A stretch of DNA of 64,000 nucleotides from Fibrobacter succinogenes (GCA_902776765.1 CACYRP010000008.1:48736-112735), one strand, 5' to 3'; positions 44,573 to 54,479 are shown, counted from the stretch's first letter. Notes: generated by a model from the sequence alone, not told the origin. Translations and numbers: made by a program.

Positions 44573-47497
44573 TTACCTCACTGTTTTCAGTAAAGAATCC
44601 AATTTTGCCGTAAAGCGTTTGGCACCATCTCGATTCAAATGATCCGAATCAAAGGACATAGAAGACGGATAATCATGGTCACCAAACTTATTTTCATCCA
44701 AATATACAAAATTCGACCGGCCTTCAGCCCACGTTTTAAACTCTTCAAAAAGCTTTATTGCATGGCTACGAAGCATTCCATGGCGTCCATAAGCCCCCGT
44801 ATTCTTGTAATTCGGACTCATCGGGAAAATTACACCGATAACAAAAATGTTTCTCTCTTTTGCCAAGTGAACAAGATCTTTTAGCTTGTCCATATTCCCC
44901 CCAAAAATAGACGAACACTGAGTCAACTCGTGATTAGCCAAACATTTACTCAAGCTCGTATCAGCAACACAAACATTTATATGATATTTAGAAGTACAAG
45001 TATTCAAATCCGAATCTACAAGGCAATTCGCAAGATTTTTATTAAACAAGCAATCACTCCACGTAGAATCACCATTCATTGTAGCAAGCCCATCAGCATT
45101 ATTCCAACCAATACTAAAGGAAATTTCATTCCATCCACGTTTTGTTATGATAGAATCGACATCGTCAGGAGCATTTTCTATAACCATTTTAACAAAAGTT
45201 TCATCAACACCATCAGGATAAAATTCATGACTAATATCATATTTAAAACCAAGAGCCTCTCCCATATCCCATTCAATATCGGTTCGTTCATCATAATTAA
45301 ACCACAAATCAAAATCAAGTCCCACCACAACGTATTTTACATTGGAACCATGATTCAAAACGTAATTCTTAAAGAAGTAGTGCTGGCAATGCATATCACA
45401 CGGGTAAAAGCCCATATTCATAGAAGATACACTCATCTCCAAGGGATCAAAACCCGCCCACATACGTGAATTTCCAAGACCAATAAGCTCTACAGAATCT
45501 TTAAGCTTCCAGAACAATGGCATTTTGTGCGAAAGCAAATAGTCCGTTTGGTTTTTTGCAGAAACATAGACGCCAACGCTATCTGCATTCCAATCAGACG
45601 ATTCCGAAGATATCCCAGTCGAGACCCAGAAGCAGGGATGCCAAACATCGTCCCCTTCTACAAGCGTTGTCAAAGCGCCATCCTTGGTATCCACCAACAC
45701 GATTTTCTGGTGTGCGCCATCAGCATTCGTTAAAGTCGCGACAGCCACATTTTCGTCGTTCAGCACCCATTCACTGTGATCAAACGTATAACCCGACGGA
45801 GCCGCAACCGTTGAAACCAATTTGCCTTCATTATCGGCAATGAGCAAGCGTTCATGCGTACGATACTTGGACCCCACAAACTTAGCCCCCATCGTTTCTC
45901 CATCGGATTTAGCAAAATCAAGGAACAACGTACGCTTTGTTTTTTTATTCAGCGAGGCATTGCAAGCCTGGTCACCATTATACCACAAAGTATCTTTTGC
46001 TTTCGATTTAACGGTTGAACCCTTCGTAGCAATACGAGCGCGCAACACACGCGCCCCCGTCACAGCCAACGATTCATCATCGCTAATGCCGCCATGGTAA
46101 GCACCATCAAACAGTTTTTGCGGTTCACCAAACTTTCCATTTGCAAATTTCACTTGCCATGTCGAAGCCGATTTAAAAACCGATTCTTCCTTGTTATTTC
46201 CGGCATCAGATACATAGACAATTACCGTATCGCCATTTTCCAACACGCGCCAACGCGGAATTGCCGCATTTTTCACATTCAGTTTTACGAGATTAGATCC
46301 CTCAGCATTCAATTCACGAACGTAAACCGAAGAAGAGCCACTTTGACCTTCTAGCCCCGTACAGAATGCAACACGTTTGCCATCAGGAGAAATATCGGGG
46401 TGATAAACATCAATTGAATCTTTGATTTCAATAATCGAAGGCGAGATTCTTCTAAAATCAACAAAAGCCAAATTCCCCGAATTGTTGTTCCTAAACGCAA
46501 GCTTGGATTTATAGATTCCAAAAAGTGACGAAATATTTTTTGTACTAGCGACAATCGAAAGATTCGAAACAACCGCAGTTCCCGAAGCATCGAGCCAAAC
46601 AGGATTTTCAATTTTTCCGTATGCCAAGCGCAGTCCCAAATAATCAGCTGCACTCGTACCTGTGACCGTATAGACATCGCCGCGAGCATACAAGTTTATC
46701 GATGAAGCTTCCGTTCTATAACTTCCGCCCTTGATAACGCGTTCACCCAGACTTCCACCATCGACACCGCCCACGTAATTCGTAATCGATGTATCGCGGA
46801 AATAGCCATGCCAGTCATTTACCCATTCAGTCACATTCCCGAGAAAATCGCATAAGCCGTTTTCATTTTTCTTCGAACAAACTTCATGCACTTTGGAACC
46901 AGAATTACTTGCATTCCAGCTATTATCAACATCGAACGACAATCCAGCTGCGTAAATCCATTCCGCTTCAGTCGGCAAGCGGAACGCATTAACTTCAGGC
47001 TTAAACACAAGACCGTTCAAGAGAACGCAATGACCATTTTTATCATATTCCACCGAAGAATACACATAGGCTGTATCCATTCCCGCAGCTTTACTTTTGG
47101 CATTCGCATAGAGAGCGGCATCGTAATACGTCACATTGACCGCGGGCAAGTTTTCATTTTCACAAGATAACTTGACGCCATTTTTTTTGTCCATCAAGGC
47201 GTTAAATTCACCACATGTAACTTCGTGTTTGCCAATTTGGAAATCATACGCAAACTTGGCATCCATCTGCGGACGCTCACTGGGTTTAGCGGAATTGGAA
47301 TTCGTCCCCATTTCCGCAAACTTGCCCGAAGAACGGATTAGCGCAAGACCTTCTTGCAATGTAACATCCGAGCATTTTTCTTGAGAACTACAAACGAGGC
47401 TCGAGTGCAATTCCGGTTGAGAAGGAGAATCATCCGAGCAGGCCCACAACAAAGCCCCGCACAAAGAAGCCATTGCAAAAATTATATTTTTTTTCAT
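44573..47497 (-). CDS. Fibrobacter three-domain lipoprotein (TIGR02171 type), paralogue 2
   Basis: A 974-residue lipoprotein (MKKNIIFAMASLCGALLWAC). Same plan as its neighbours: FGE-like domain (HEVTCGEFNALMDK, FRLPTEAEWIYAAG, VIKGGSYRTEAS, LGLRLAYG), propeller (YHPDISPDGKRVAFCTG), SGNH-like domain (LIGLGNSRMWAGFDP, SDHLNRDGAKRF). It differs by an insertion of about 45 residues at roughly 815-860 with many cysteines (SLSKCLANHELTQCSS), absent from the others, which could be a disulfide-stabilised or repeat-like loop. SGNH Asp and His are present. It has no ribosome site close to ATG 47497; a TATAAT box sits 17 bp upstream of it at 47512. A 353-bp spacer precedes it. Confidence 0.78.
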   Translation of the reverse strand: MKKNIIFAMASLCGALLWACSDDSPSQPELHSSLVCSSQEKCSDVTLQEGLALIRSSGKFAEMGTNSNSAKPSERPQMDAKFAYDFQIGKHEVTCGEFNALMDKKNGVKLSCENENLPAVNVTYYDAALYANAKSKAAGMDTAYVYSSVEYDKNGHCVLLNGLVFKPEVNAFRLPTEAEWIYAAGLSFDVDNSWNASNSGSKVHEVCSKKNENGLCDFLGNVTEWVNDWHGYFRDTSITNYVGGVDGGSLGERVIKGGSYRTEASSINLYARGDVYTVTGTSAADYLGLRLAYGKIENPVWLDASGTAVVSNLSIVASTKNISSLFGIYKSKLAFRNNNSGNLAFVDFRRISPSIIEIKDSIDVYHPDISPDGKRVAFCTGLEGQSGSSSVYVRELNAEGSNLVKLNVKNAAIPRWRVLENGDTVIVYVSDAGNNKEESVFKSASTWQVKFANGKFGEPQKLFDGAYHGGISDDESLAVTGARVLRARIATKGSTVKSKAKDTLWYNGDQACNASLNKKTKRTLFLDFAKSDGETMGAKFVGSKYRTHERLLIADNEGKLVSTVAAPSGYTFDHSEWVLNDENVAVATLTNADGAHQKIVLVDTKDGALTTLVEGDDVWHPCFWVSTGISSESSDWNADSVGVYVSAKNQTDYLLSHKMPLFWKLKDSVELIGLGNSRMWAGFDPLEMSVSSMNMGFYPCDMHCQHYFFKNYVLNHGSNVKYVVVGLDFDLWFNYDERTDIEWDMGEALGFKYDISHEFYPDGVDETFVKMVIENAPDDVDSIITKRGWNEISFSIGWNNADGLATMNGDSTWSDCLFNKNLANCLVDSDLNTCTSKYHINVCVADTSLSKCLANHELTQCSSIFGGNMDKLKDLVHLAKERNIFVIGVIFPMSPNYKNTGAYGRHGMLRSHAIKLFEEFKTWAEGRSNFVYLDENKFGDHDYPSSMSFDSDHLNRDGAKRFTAKLDSLLKTVR

Positions 47498-47850
47498 TTT
47501 AACTAAAACAAATTATAATATTTCACTAGAGTCCACTAACAATTCAACAAAATACAAATTTTCGAAAAGGTCGAGGGTTTTATCCTCGAATTTTTCGATG
47601 TATCTTGCGGTCAGAAGTTCCTGGAGTGTACTTTTGTCGATCAGCTAAATGCCTAGAATCTGAAGATTTCCAAACAGTGGCCGCTTAAGCAGCATGTCAT
47701 GGAGACCTATCGCGACAAGGCTGTTTAGCCATTTGAAAAAATGTTCCACCAGCGCCAACAGTTGATTCCAACAGATAGAATGCCTGACGTAACAATCCCC
47801 CGCCGTATTTCCTGACTAGATAGTTAAAATGGTTACGGTCCCCCAAAGCC
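47498..47850 (-). pseudogene. Spacer with possible decayed gene remnant
   Basis: Between the starts and stops of two lipoprotein genes. From 47764 down to 47540 on the minus strand one frame runs about 75 codons with a single stop, containing LLALVEHFFKWLNSLV and LQELLTARYIEKFEDKTL, which look like real protein. A second frame above it is also open (VRKYGGGLLRQAFYLLES). This could be a broken transposase or other gene, disrupted by frameshifts. The identity is not recognised. The first 40 bp hold a likely promoter. Confidence 0.35.
47512..47540 (-). promoter_or_regulatory. Possible promoter of paralogue 2
   Basis: A perfect TATAAT (minus strand, 47512-47517) lies 14 bp upstream of the start codon, with a weak TTGTTA about 19 bp further. 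The spacing to the ATG would make a very short leader, consistent with the lack of a ribosome site. Weak evidence. Confidence 0.35.
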
Positions 47851-50595
47851 CTATTTTAGCGTTTTCAAAAGAGAATCTAAGCGTAACGTTACTTTACTAG
47901 CCCCCTGATAACTGAGATGGTCCATATTGAAGGCACATATGTCCGGATAATCGTGATTTCCGTTCTTATTTTCATCCATCAATATAAAATGCGGATAAAG
48001 TCTTTGGTACAAATTCAACGAATCTAAAATTTTCATAGCCTCGGAACGTCGCGGGCCATAACGTCCGTAAGAACCCGTTTCACGATATCGAGGATTTAGC
48101 GGGAATATAACTCCGATTATTTTTACGTTCAAAGGCGCCGTTTGAGCGATAAAGCCCCTTAAGCGTTCAAGGTTCCACTTGATTTTAGCTTTCCCCACTT
48201 CTCCACCCCAATTGGAATCCTGTTCCACCGTAGCAGGGCCCCACGCAACACCTTCATTACTTAAAAATCCGCGAGTAGGTTCATAAACAGCCTGTGCAGC
48301 TAGCGAATGCTGCGACGCTTCTTTTACAGCATCCAAAAATCCATCAGGTAGACCTGTTACCCAAAAACCATGATTTTGGTCATACACAAAACCTTCCTGA
48401 TTTGTGATTATCAATTCCGTAAATTCGGTCGAACTTTGCCACAAATCAATATCGATAGACACTACAATAAACTTCAACTTTTTCAGATGATTCAAGCCAT
48501 AATTTTCGGCAACATACAAAGAGGCGTCCAAATCGTTGCCCGAATGCCCCACATTCTGAGCAAAACCCGATGTAATCGCAGTCACCATAAGGCTATTTTC
48601 TGTTCTAGAACTACCAACACATAAAATTTCAATGCTATCTCTATATCTCCAGAGCATCGACATTTTATAGCCAAGCGAGACATGTGCCCATTCTTGACCT
48701 TCTTTGAAATAGACTCCAGCGCTATCGGGATTAACCTGCCTATTGCCTCCTTGATTCATATTCTTTTCAATCCATAGACTCGGATGCCAAAGTTCCTCAC
48801 CTTCGGCGAGATCGACAATGCTTCCATCAAACGTGTTTACCATGACAATTTTCGTATGAGCGCCATCAGCATTCATAAGTGTGGCAACGGCAATATCGCC
48901 CATTCCTATACTCCACTCGCAATGGTCAAACGTGAAACCTGTCGGAGCCCCCAAAGATTGAATCAAAACACCCGTAGAATCCATAATGAGCATCCGTTCA
49001 TGCGTTGCATAAGTGGCCCCAACAAAACTTTGCCCAATCTGACCGCCAAAATCGAGAAACAATGTTCGCTTCGAGCTATCCTTAGCTAACGATACATTAC
49101 AAGCCTGTAACCCACCATACCAAACAGCATCTAATCCATCGGCAAGAGTTTTACCGCTTGGCGCAATACGGGCATGCAAAATCTGCGCTCCTGTCACTGC
49201 AAGTTTACCATCTTCACTGATACCGCCATGATATGCGCCATTGAATAATTTTTGCGGAACACCGAACATACCATTGGCAAATTTCACTTGCCATGTTGAC
49301 GCCGCATTGAAGGCGGCAACATCCTTATTGCTGCCCACATCCGTAACATAAACGATAACCGTATCTCCATTGCCCAGCACACGCCAACGAGGAATCGCGG
49401 CACTCGGCACGTCCAACTTAACAAGGTTGGTTCCTTTGGCATTCAAGTCACGGACGTAAAGTTCAGAAGGCCCAGACAAGCCCTCGATTTTAGTACAGAA
49501 CGCAACCTTTCTACCATCAGGCGAAATTTCAGGATGGTACACCTCAAGTGTATCTTCTATTTCAGTCACCGAAGGGATCCCGTTCGAGAAATCGATAAAA
49601 GACAAGTTTCCTGAAAGATCGTTGCGGAAAGCAAGCCTAGCTTTAGATATTCCCATTTGAGTGCGGAAGATCGAAACATTTGCAAGGGGAACGATCCGAC
49701 TCGAAATAGCACTTCCGTTAGCCCCCATCCAAACCGGATCTGGGATAGAACCGAAAGCAAGGCGGAACCCCACATAATCCGCACGTGTCGAAGAAGTCAC
49801 AGTATAAACATCACCGCGATTGTACAAGTGAATTGTTTTAAAAGAATTTCTATAGCTACCGCCTTTAAGAACTCGAAGTCCCAATGCGCCACCATCTGGA
49901 GCACCTACATAATTGGTCAAAATCGTATCACGAAATCCGCCATTCCAGTCATTAACCCATTCCAAGGCATTTCCAAGCATATCACAGACCTTAGAATCTT
50001 TACCAACTTTACGGCACCCTTCATGCAACATGTAGTTCGAATTTTCAGCAACCCAGGCTTCTGTAGAATTCCAATTAGCACTAGCTACAAAAGTCCATTC
50101 CGCTTCAGTTGGCAAGCGGTACGCATTTGCTTCAGGGCGAAACGCAAAGCCTTCTAAACTTGTACAATGTTTTTCGCTATCAAATTGAGCACGAGCATAC
50201 GTATAAGCGGTATCGAAGCCTTCGGACTTGCTACGCTCATTTGCATAGAGTGCAGCATCGTAAAAGGTTAAATCCGTTGCAGGACTTTTGCTATTGCCAC
50301 ATTTTAACGAAAGCCCCGTCAAGGGTTTCATTAAAGCATTAAATTCGTCACATCGAATTTCATAACGGCCAATTGAAAAATCATAATTCAACTCGACCCT
50401 CATTTCTGGCCGTTCATTTGATTTTGCCGAAGGTTCATTAGTTCCTAAACGGATTCTCCCCTTACTGGAAACACGCAGCATTCCCGATAGAGAATCTGCC
50501 GAAAAATCCACTTCTGGATTATCGTTCCATAAAGCATTATTTGATTCAGTACATGCGCATAAAAGCGCAATTAAAAGAATAAGAAAACATCTCAT
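47851..50595 (-). CDS. Fibrobacter three-domain lipoprotein (TIGR02171 type), paralogue 3
   Basis: A 914-residue lipoprotein (MRCFLILLIALLCAC). FGE-like domain: YEIRCDEFNALMKPLTG, YRLPTEAEWTFVAS, LGNALEWVNDWNGGF, VLKGGSYRNSFKT. Propeller: YHPEISPDGRKVAFCTK, NGDTVIVYVTDVGSNK. SGNH-like end: ILCVGSSRTENSLMV and CAFNMDHLSYQGASKV, which keep Ser, Asp and His. It is the most typical member in length. AGGGGAGCAAAA before ATG 50595 is a strong ribosome site, so the start is sure. Near-identical stretches to paralogue 1 (for example around TSSTRADYVGFRLAFG) suggest recent duplication or gene conversion. Confidence 0.78.
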   Translation of the reverse strand: MRCFLILLIALLCACTESNNALWNDNPEVDFSADSLSGMLRVSSKGRIRLGTNEPSAKSNERPEMRVELNYDFSIGRYEIRCDEFNALMKPLTGLSLKCGNSKSPATDLTFYDAALYANERSKSEGFDTAYTYARAQFDSEKHCTSLEGFAFRPEANAYRLPTEAEWTFVASANWNSTEAWVAENSNYMLHEGCRKVGKDSKVCDMLGNALEWVNDWNGGFRDTILTNYVGAPDGGALGLRVLKGGSYRNSFKTIHLYNRGDVYTVTSSTRADYVGFRLAFGSIPDPVWMGANGSAISSRIVPLANVSIFRTQMGISKARLAFRNDLSGNLSFIDFSNGIPSVTEIEDTLEVYHPEISPDGRKVAFCTKIEGLSGPSELYVRDLNAKGTNLVKLDVPSAAIPRWRVLGNGDTVIVYVTDVGSNKDVAAFNAASTWQVKFANGMFGVPQKLFNGAYHGGISEDGKLAVTGAQILHARIAPSGKTLADGLDAVWYGGLQACNVSLAKDSSKRTLFLDFGGQIGQSFVGATYATHERMLIMDSTGVLIQSLGAPTGFTFDHCEWSIGMGDIAVATLMNADGAHTKIVMVNTFDGSIVDLAEGEELWHPSLWIEKNMNQGGNRQVNPDSAGVYFKEGQEWAHVSLGYKMSMLWRYRDSIEILCVGSSRTENSLMVTAITSGFAQNVGHSGNDLDASLYVAENYGLNHLKKLKFIVVSIDIDLWQSSTEFTELIITNQEGFVYDQNHGFWVTGLPDGFLDAVKEASQHSLAAQAVYEPTRGFLSNEGVAWGPATVEQDSNWGGEVGKAKIKWNLERLRGFIAQTAPLNVKIIGVIFPLNPRYRETGSYGRYGPRRSEAMKILDSLNLYQRLYPHFILMDENKNGNHDYPDICAFNMDHLSYQGASKVTLRLDSLLKTLK

Positions 50596-50712
50596 TTTTG
50601 CTCCCCTTGCTTAATATTTAAAATATTTACTTATCCAAAATTGACAACAAAGAAACTAATCTTCATATAAATAACTTTGTATCAAAACAGAACGTCAAAA
50701 AGGTTATATACC

Positions 50713-53559
50713 TCATTTTTTCTTCTCCCAAGACAACATCAGCTCATTCAATCGTGAAGTCAACAAAACGCTACCACCATAACACAAATGATCTTCATCA
50801 ATGGCCATTTTATTCGTGTAATCGTGTTTTCCCATTTTATTTTCATCCATCAACTTAAAATTCGGATATTCCTTACTCAACGCATCAAGTTCGCCGATTA
50901 ACTTTTTCGCAGAACTACGGCGCAAACCATAGCGTCCAAACGCTCCTGTTTTTGCATAAGCCGGACTTTGCGGGGAAATAAGTCCAACAACGCGGATATT
51001 TCTCTTTGCGGCTTCTTTGATAATAGAAACAAGCGCAGCCTTGCTATCTTCAATCAAATTCCAATGAGCATCATGATAGTTTGAATCTTTTTCAATTTCA
51101 GGACTATCACGCCAGGAATTGCAAACGAAAGCCGTATAACGCCCGCGATCTTCCATGTAAAGTTTTTCTTCGGACGACCCGATGGAACTTTCGGTATATT
51201 CAAGCAATCCTTCAGGATATCCATCTTTCCAATAGTCATGATTCCTATCATAGATATAGCCAGGATAATTTTCAACATCGTTATAGAAGAAATTATCCCC
51301 ATAAACACCATCTTGTTTATACCAAAAATCAATATCAAGCGACATAACGATATACTTGATGTTTTTCATGTGATTCAAAATATAGAAATTCAAGAAATCC
51401 CTTGACATATAAATTGAATTTGGAGTTTGTGCAAAATTCACAGCAAAGAAGTTTTTACTAAGTCTTGTCGGAGAGATTCCAAACATCGGTCGAGACGAGC
51501 CCAAGATAGCGACATTTGCAGAATCGCGGTATTTCCAAAGAAGAGTCATCTTGTAACGCATAAGAACATCTTCCCATTTGTCAGCCGAATGTAAATAAAC
51601 GCCAGCACTATCAGGGTCAAGTTTGCTTTTTTCCGGGATATAAATTTTTTGACGCCAAATACTTGGATGCCAAAGTTCATCACCTTCTGCCAAATTTAAT
51701 ATAGTTCCATCGCCAACATTCACAAGAACAATTTTTGAATGAGCGCCACTGGCATTCGTTAAAGTTGCAACAATAAAGCCACCATTAGGTTCAGGGCTTA
51801 CATAATTCAGAGCCCATTCCACATGGTCAAAACTGAAGCCTTCGGGAGAGGCTATCGCCTTAATCAACTTTCCCGTGCTATCGGCAATCAACAAACGTTC
51901 GTGCGTTCCGTAGCTTTTTCCTACAAATTCAGCACCAGTCTTGCCTCCAAAATCGAGAAACGCCACACGCTTAGAGCCGTCGTTCGCAAGCGATACATTA
52001 CAAGCCTGTTCCCCGTTATACCACACGGTGTCACGACCGTTCGCCAAAGTACCATTAGAGTCAGCAACTCGAGCGCGCAACAAACGAGCCCCCGTCACCG
52101 CAAGTTTATCATCGTCCGAAATTCCACCATGGTAAGCACCGTCAAAAAGTTTTTGCGGCTTTATAAAGCGGCCTTGGGTATACGTCACTTGCCACGTGCT
52201 CTTTGATTTAAACGCAGATCCATCCTTATTGTTTCCAGCATCGGTCACATAAACAATTGCAGTATCTCCATTTTCTAGTAACCGCCAACGTGGAATGGAA
52301 ACATTTCCCTTCACACTGACCTTTAAAGGTCTTGCATTACTTAACGAAAGCGGACGGATATAAGCCACAGATTGTCCAGAAACGCCTTCCATCCCTGTGC
52401 AAAATACCACAAGCCTTCCATCCGGCGAAATATCAGGATGATAAGAATCAATAGTATCCAAAATTTCCGTAACAGACAACATGCCATTGACGTAATCGAT
52501 ATACGCTAAATTTCCAGTCACATTGTTACGGAAAACTAGTTTAGTACGATACGTTCCTAAATTATTCTTGATTACCGAAGCGCTAGTCATCGGGATAATT
52601 CGAGTGTCACGAGCCATGCCATCGCGACCCATCCAAACGGCATTCGTAATTTTGCCAAACGCAATTCGGAAACCTAAATACTCCGACTTTGCAGCCGAAG
52701 TCACAACATAAACGTCACCGCGATTATAAAGCTTTATCGAAGAAGGTTCATTGCGGTAGCTACCACCTTTGATAACTCGTTCACCGAGAACGCCGCCATC
52801 GGGACTGCCCACATAATTTGTTATCGTCGTATCCTTAAAATACCCAAGCCAATCTGAAACCCATTCTTTTACATTCCCACCCATATCACAGAAATCGCCA
52901 TGAAGGCGCGGATATGAGCAGACTTTTTTCGGTTCAAAATCAGAGTTTAGCGCATTCCATTCCCCAGACGGATTCCAATTGCGATCGGCGGCCATGAGCC
53001 ATTCCGCCTCCGTCGGCAAACGATAAGCATCTACATCAGGATGAAAAACAAGCCCTTCCATCGAAACGCAGTTTCCGGTAGCATCAAAAGTTGCAGACGA
53101 ATACGTATAAGCAGTATCGAAGCCTTCACGCTTACTACGTTCATTTGAAAAAAGGACGACATCGTAGTAAGTTACATTGGTCACTGGCAACAAATCTGAA
53201 TTTTCACCTTTGCAACGTTCATCAAAAGTGGTTCCCATAATAGACCTGAATTCACCGCAAGTGACTTCGTGTACGCCCATGGAAAAATCATAATTCAACG
53301 CAGCGCGCAATTGCGGGCGTTCGTTCGCTTTTGCGGTCGAAGCATACGTTCCCAAATACGATAGCGTTCCACCTTTCGAGTTTTTCACTTTCGAGGCTTT
53401 GATAATAATCATCCCGTCATGGGCGTTATCATATTCTACCGGAGCATTGAGCCAAACGTGATCGCCATAAAAAGTGTCGCAACCAAAAAAAACAAGAATA
53501 AACGGTACTAAAAGAAGTACCTTTTCGAGGAAAAAAGGATGTACAAAACACTTAAACAT
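50713..53559 (-). CDS. Fibrobacter three-domain lipoprotein (TIGR02171 type), paralogue 4
   Basis: A 948-residue lipoprotein; I start it at MFKCFVHPFFLEKVLLLVPFIL because AGGGAGAAA precedes this ATG, and the Cys of VFFGC fits a lipobox; the longer upstream reading adds 13 residues without support. FGE-like domain: HEVTCGEFRSIMG, YRLPTEAEWLMAADRNW, GNVKEWVSDW, IKGGSYRNEPS, YLGFRIAFG. Propeller: YHPDISPDGRLVVFCTG. SGNH-like domain: AILGSSRPMFGISPT, MAIDEDHLCYGGSVLL. The last domain has the Ser and the Asp-His pair. It is the first of the four in transcription order and follows the transglutaminase-like gene by about 100 bp. Confidence 0.78.
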   Translation of the reverse strand: MFKCFVHPFFLEKVLLLVPFILVFFGCDTFYGDHVWLNAPVEYDNAHDGMIIIKASKVKNSKGGTLSYLGTYASTAKANERPQLRAALNYDFSMGVHEVTCGEFRSIMGTTFDERCKGENSDLLPVTNVTYYDVVLFSNERSKREGFDTAYTYSSATFDATGNCVSMEGLVFHPDVDAYRLPTEAEWLMAADRNWNPSGEWNALNSDFEPKKVCSYPRLHGDFCDMGGNVKEWVSDWLGYFKDTTITNYVGSPDGGVLGERVIKGGSYRNEPSSIKLYNRGDVYVVTSAAKSEYLGFRIAFGKITNAVWMGRDGMARDTRIIPMTSASVIKNNLGTYRTKLVFRNNVTGNLAYIDYVNGMLSVTEILDTIDSYHPDISPDGRLVVFCTGMEGVSGQSVAYIRPLSLSNARPLKVSVKGNVSIPRWRLLENGDTAIVYVTDAGNNKDGSAFKSKSTWQVTYTQGRFIKPQKLFDGAYHGGISDDDKLAVTGARLLRARVADSNGTLANGRDTVWYNGEQACNVSLANDGSKRVAFLDFGGKTGAEFVGKSYGTHERLLIADSTGKLIKAIASPEGFSFDHVEWALNYVSPEPNGGFIVATLTNASGAHSKIVLVNVGDGTILNLAEGDELWHPSIWRQKIYIPEKSKLDPDSAGVYLHSADKWEDVLMRYKMTLLWKYRDSANVAILGSSRPMFGISPTRLSKNFFAVNFAQTPNSIYMSRDFLNFYILNHMKNIKYIVMSLDIDFWYKQDGVYGDNFFYNDVENYPGYIYDRNHDYWKDGYPEGLLEYTESSIGSSEEKLYMEDRGRYTAFVCNSWRDSPEIEKDSNYHDAHWNLIEDSKAALVSIIKEAAKRNIRVVGLISPQSPAYAKTGAFGRYGLRRSSAKKLIGELDALSKEYPNFKLMDENKMGKHDYTNKMAIDEDHLCYGGSVLLTSRLNELMLSWEKKK

Positions 53560-53657
53560 TTTCTCCCTAAAAATAGCTATTAAACCAATCCAAACCAAAG
53601 TTCAGATTGGTATTTTCCCCTAAAAAACACGCCTTGATTATCCATTAAAATAAGTAT

Positions 53658-54419
53658 TCACAATGAATTTGGCAATCTATTTTTTGCAATAGTTTGATTT
53701 GCTTCAATTCCTGGATAAGCAGGAAAAAATTCCTCTGCCATGCGGTACCACGTAAGCGCTCGCGGGATATCTGTTTCAAGGTAGAGATTGCCAATATCAA
53801 AAGCAGCAAGCCCCACAAATTCTCTAGACTTTAAAGGACGAAATTCAAGACCGGTCCAAGGACCTTTTTGATATTTTTCGCGATATTCCGCATCGGTGTA
53901 TGAGTAGCCGCGACGGTTCGGTTCAAGGTTAAAAGACTTGTTCGACGATTCATAGCGCAAAAAAACATGCCCCGGCAAGAGAATCGCATACAAGTGCAAA
54001 TGACGCGATTCCGCGACCATAAGCGCAAGCCAAGAAAGCCCCATGCAACCGGACTTTTTATTTTCGAGCACGCGAAGCGGGAGAACGGATTCTTTTGCAA
54101 TTGCAGCCTCGCCGGCCCCTGCAAATTCGATATTCCAGAAATTCCAGAGCAAGTTCTTGAGCGATTCGAGCGTGTCGCGAGATGCAGCAACACTGCTATC
54201 AAAAAACGCAAGTCCCTCGTTCCACGCAGGAATAGAATCCAAGCAAGATGGCGCACGTTCTTCGAACACACAAGCCATTTCGCGATAGCTCATTTTCTCG
54301 GAACGCCCGCTCCAAAGCAATAGAGCAAGCGCCACAACAACAGCGATAAAAAGCGCAGACCAGAAGAGTTTAGACGAAAGACGATAGACGATAGACGATA
54401 GATTTTTACTCTTTTGCAT
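53658..54419 (-). CDS. Membrane-anchored transglutaminase-like protein
   Basis: About 253 residues. An N-terminal segment of repeat-derived sequence (LSSIVYRLSSKL) precedes one transmembrane helix (SALFIAVVVALALLLW), leaving the rest outside the cytoplasm. The outside part looks like a SirB1/transglutaminase-type domain: KSGCMGLSWLALMVAE (Cys), LPGHVFLRYE (His), FNLEPNRRG, then TPR-like helices near the end (RALTWYRMAEEFFPAYPGIEANQ). Such domains often lost or kept peptidase or crosslinking activity; not decidable here. I chose ATG 54417-54419; the longer frame starts inside the neighbouring gene and repeat. Heptads in 54369-54410 are translated as the N-terminus. It lies between the lipoprotein cluster and an SGNH lipoprotein. 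Confidence 0.68.
   Translation of the reverse strand: MQKSKNLSSIVYRLSSKLFWSALFIAVVVALALLLWSGRSEKMSYREMACVFEERAPSCLDSIPAWNEGLAFFDSSVAASRDTLESLKNLLWNFWNIEFAGAGEAAIAKESVLPLRVLENKKSGCMGLSWLALMVAESRHLHLYAILLPGHVFLRYESSNKSFNLEPNRRGYSYTDAEYREKYQKGPWTGLEFRPLKSREFVGLAAFDIGNLYLETDIPRALTWYRMAEEFFPAYPGIEANQTIAKNRLPNSL
54369..54410 (-). repeat. GACGATA heptads encoding a protein N-terminus
   Basis: Plus strand reads TTTAGACGAAAGACGATA followed by two more GACGATA heptads. The minus strand (TATCGTC cycle) is stop-free and is translated in frame as LSSIVYRLSSKL just before the transmembrane helix of the 53658 gene. The plus direction would meet TAG. Confidence 0.65.
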
Positions 54420-54430
54420 TTTCAAACCAT

Positions 54431-54479
54431 CTCTAGTCTTTCGTCTGTAGCGAGCATCGCGAGCGTTCTTTCGTCTAGA
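54431..54479 (-). repeat. Stop-codon-associated repeat (type B), copy 2
   Basis: On the minus strand it begins TCTAGACGAAAGAACG, where TAG is the stop codon of the upstream lipoprotein gene (54475-54477), then a hairpin with a GCGAG-type stem, then CTACAGACGAAAGA. It matches copy 1 at 23520-23567 in both end boxes but not in its stem. The ribosome-site region of the next gene lies directly behind it. Confidence 0.75.

Noticed and set aside
41788..53559. The four FGE-like lipoproteins as active formylglycine-generating enzymes
   Set aside because: The overall fold motifs (PTEAEW, GGSYR, GFRLAFG) are present, but the catalytic cysteine pair was not found and no sulfatase genes lie nearby.
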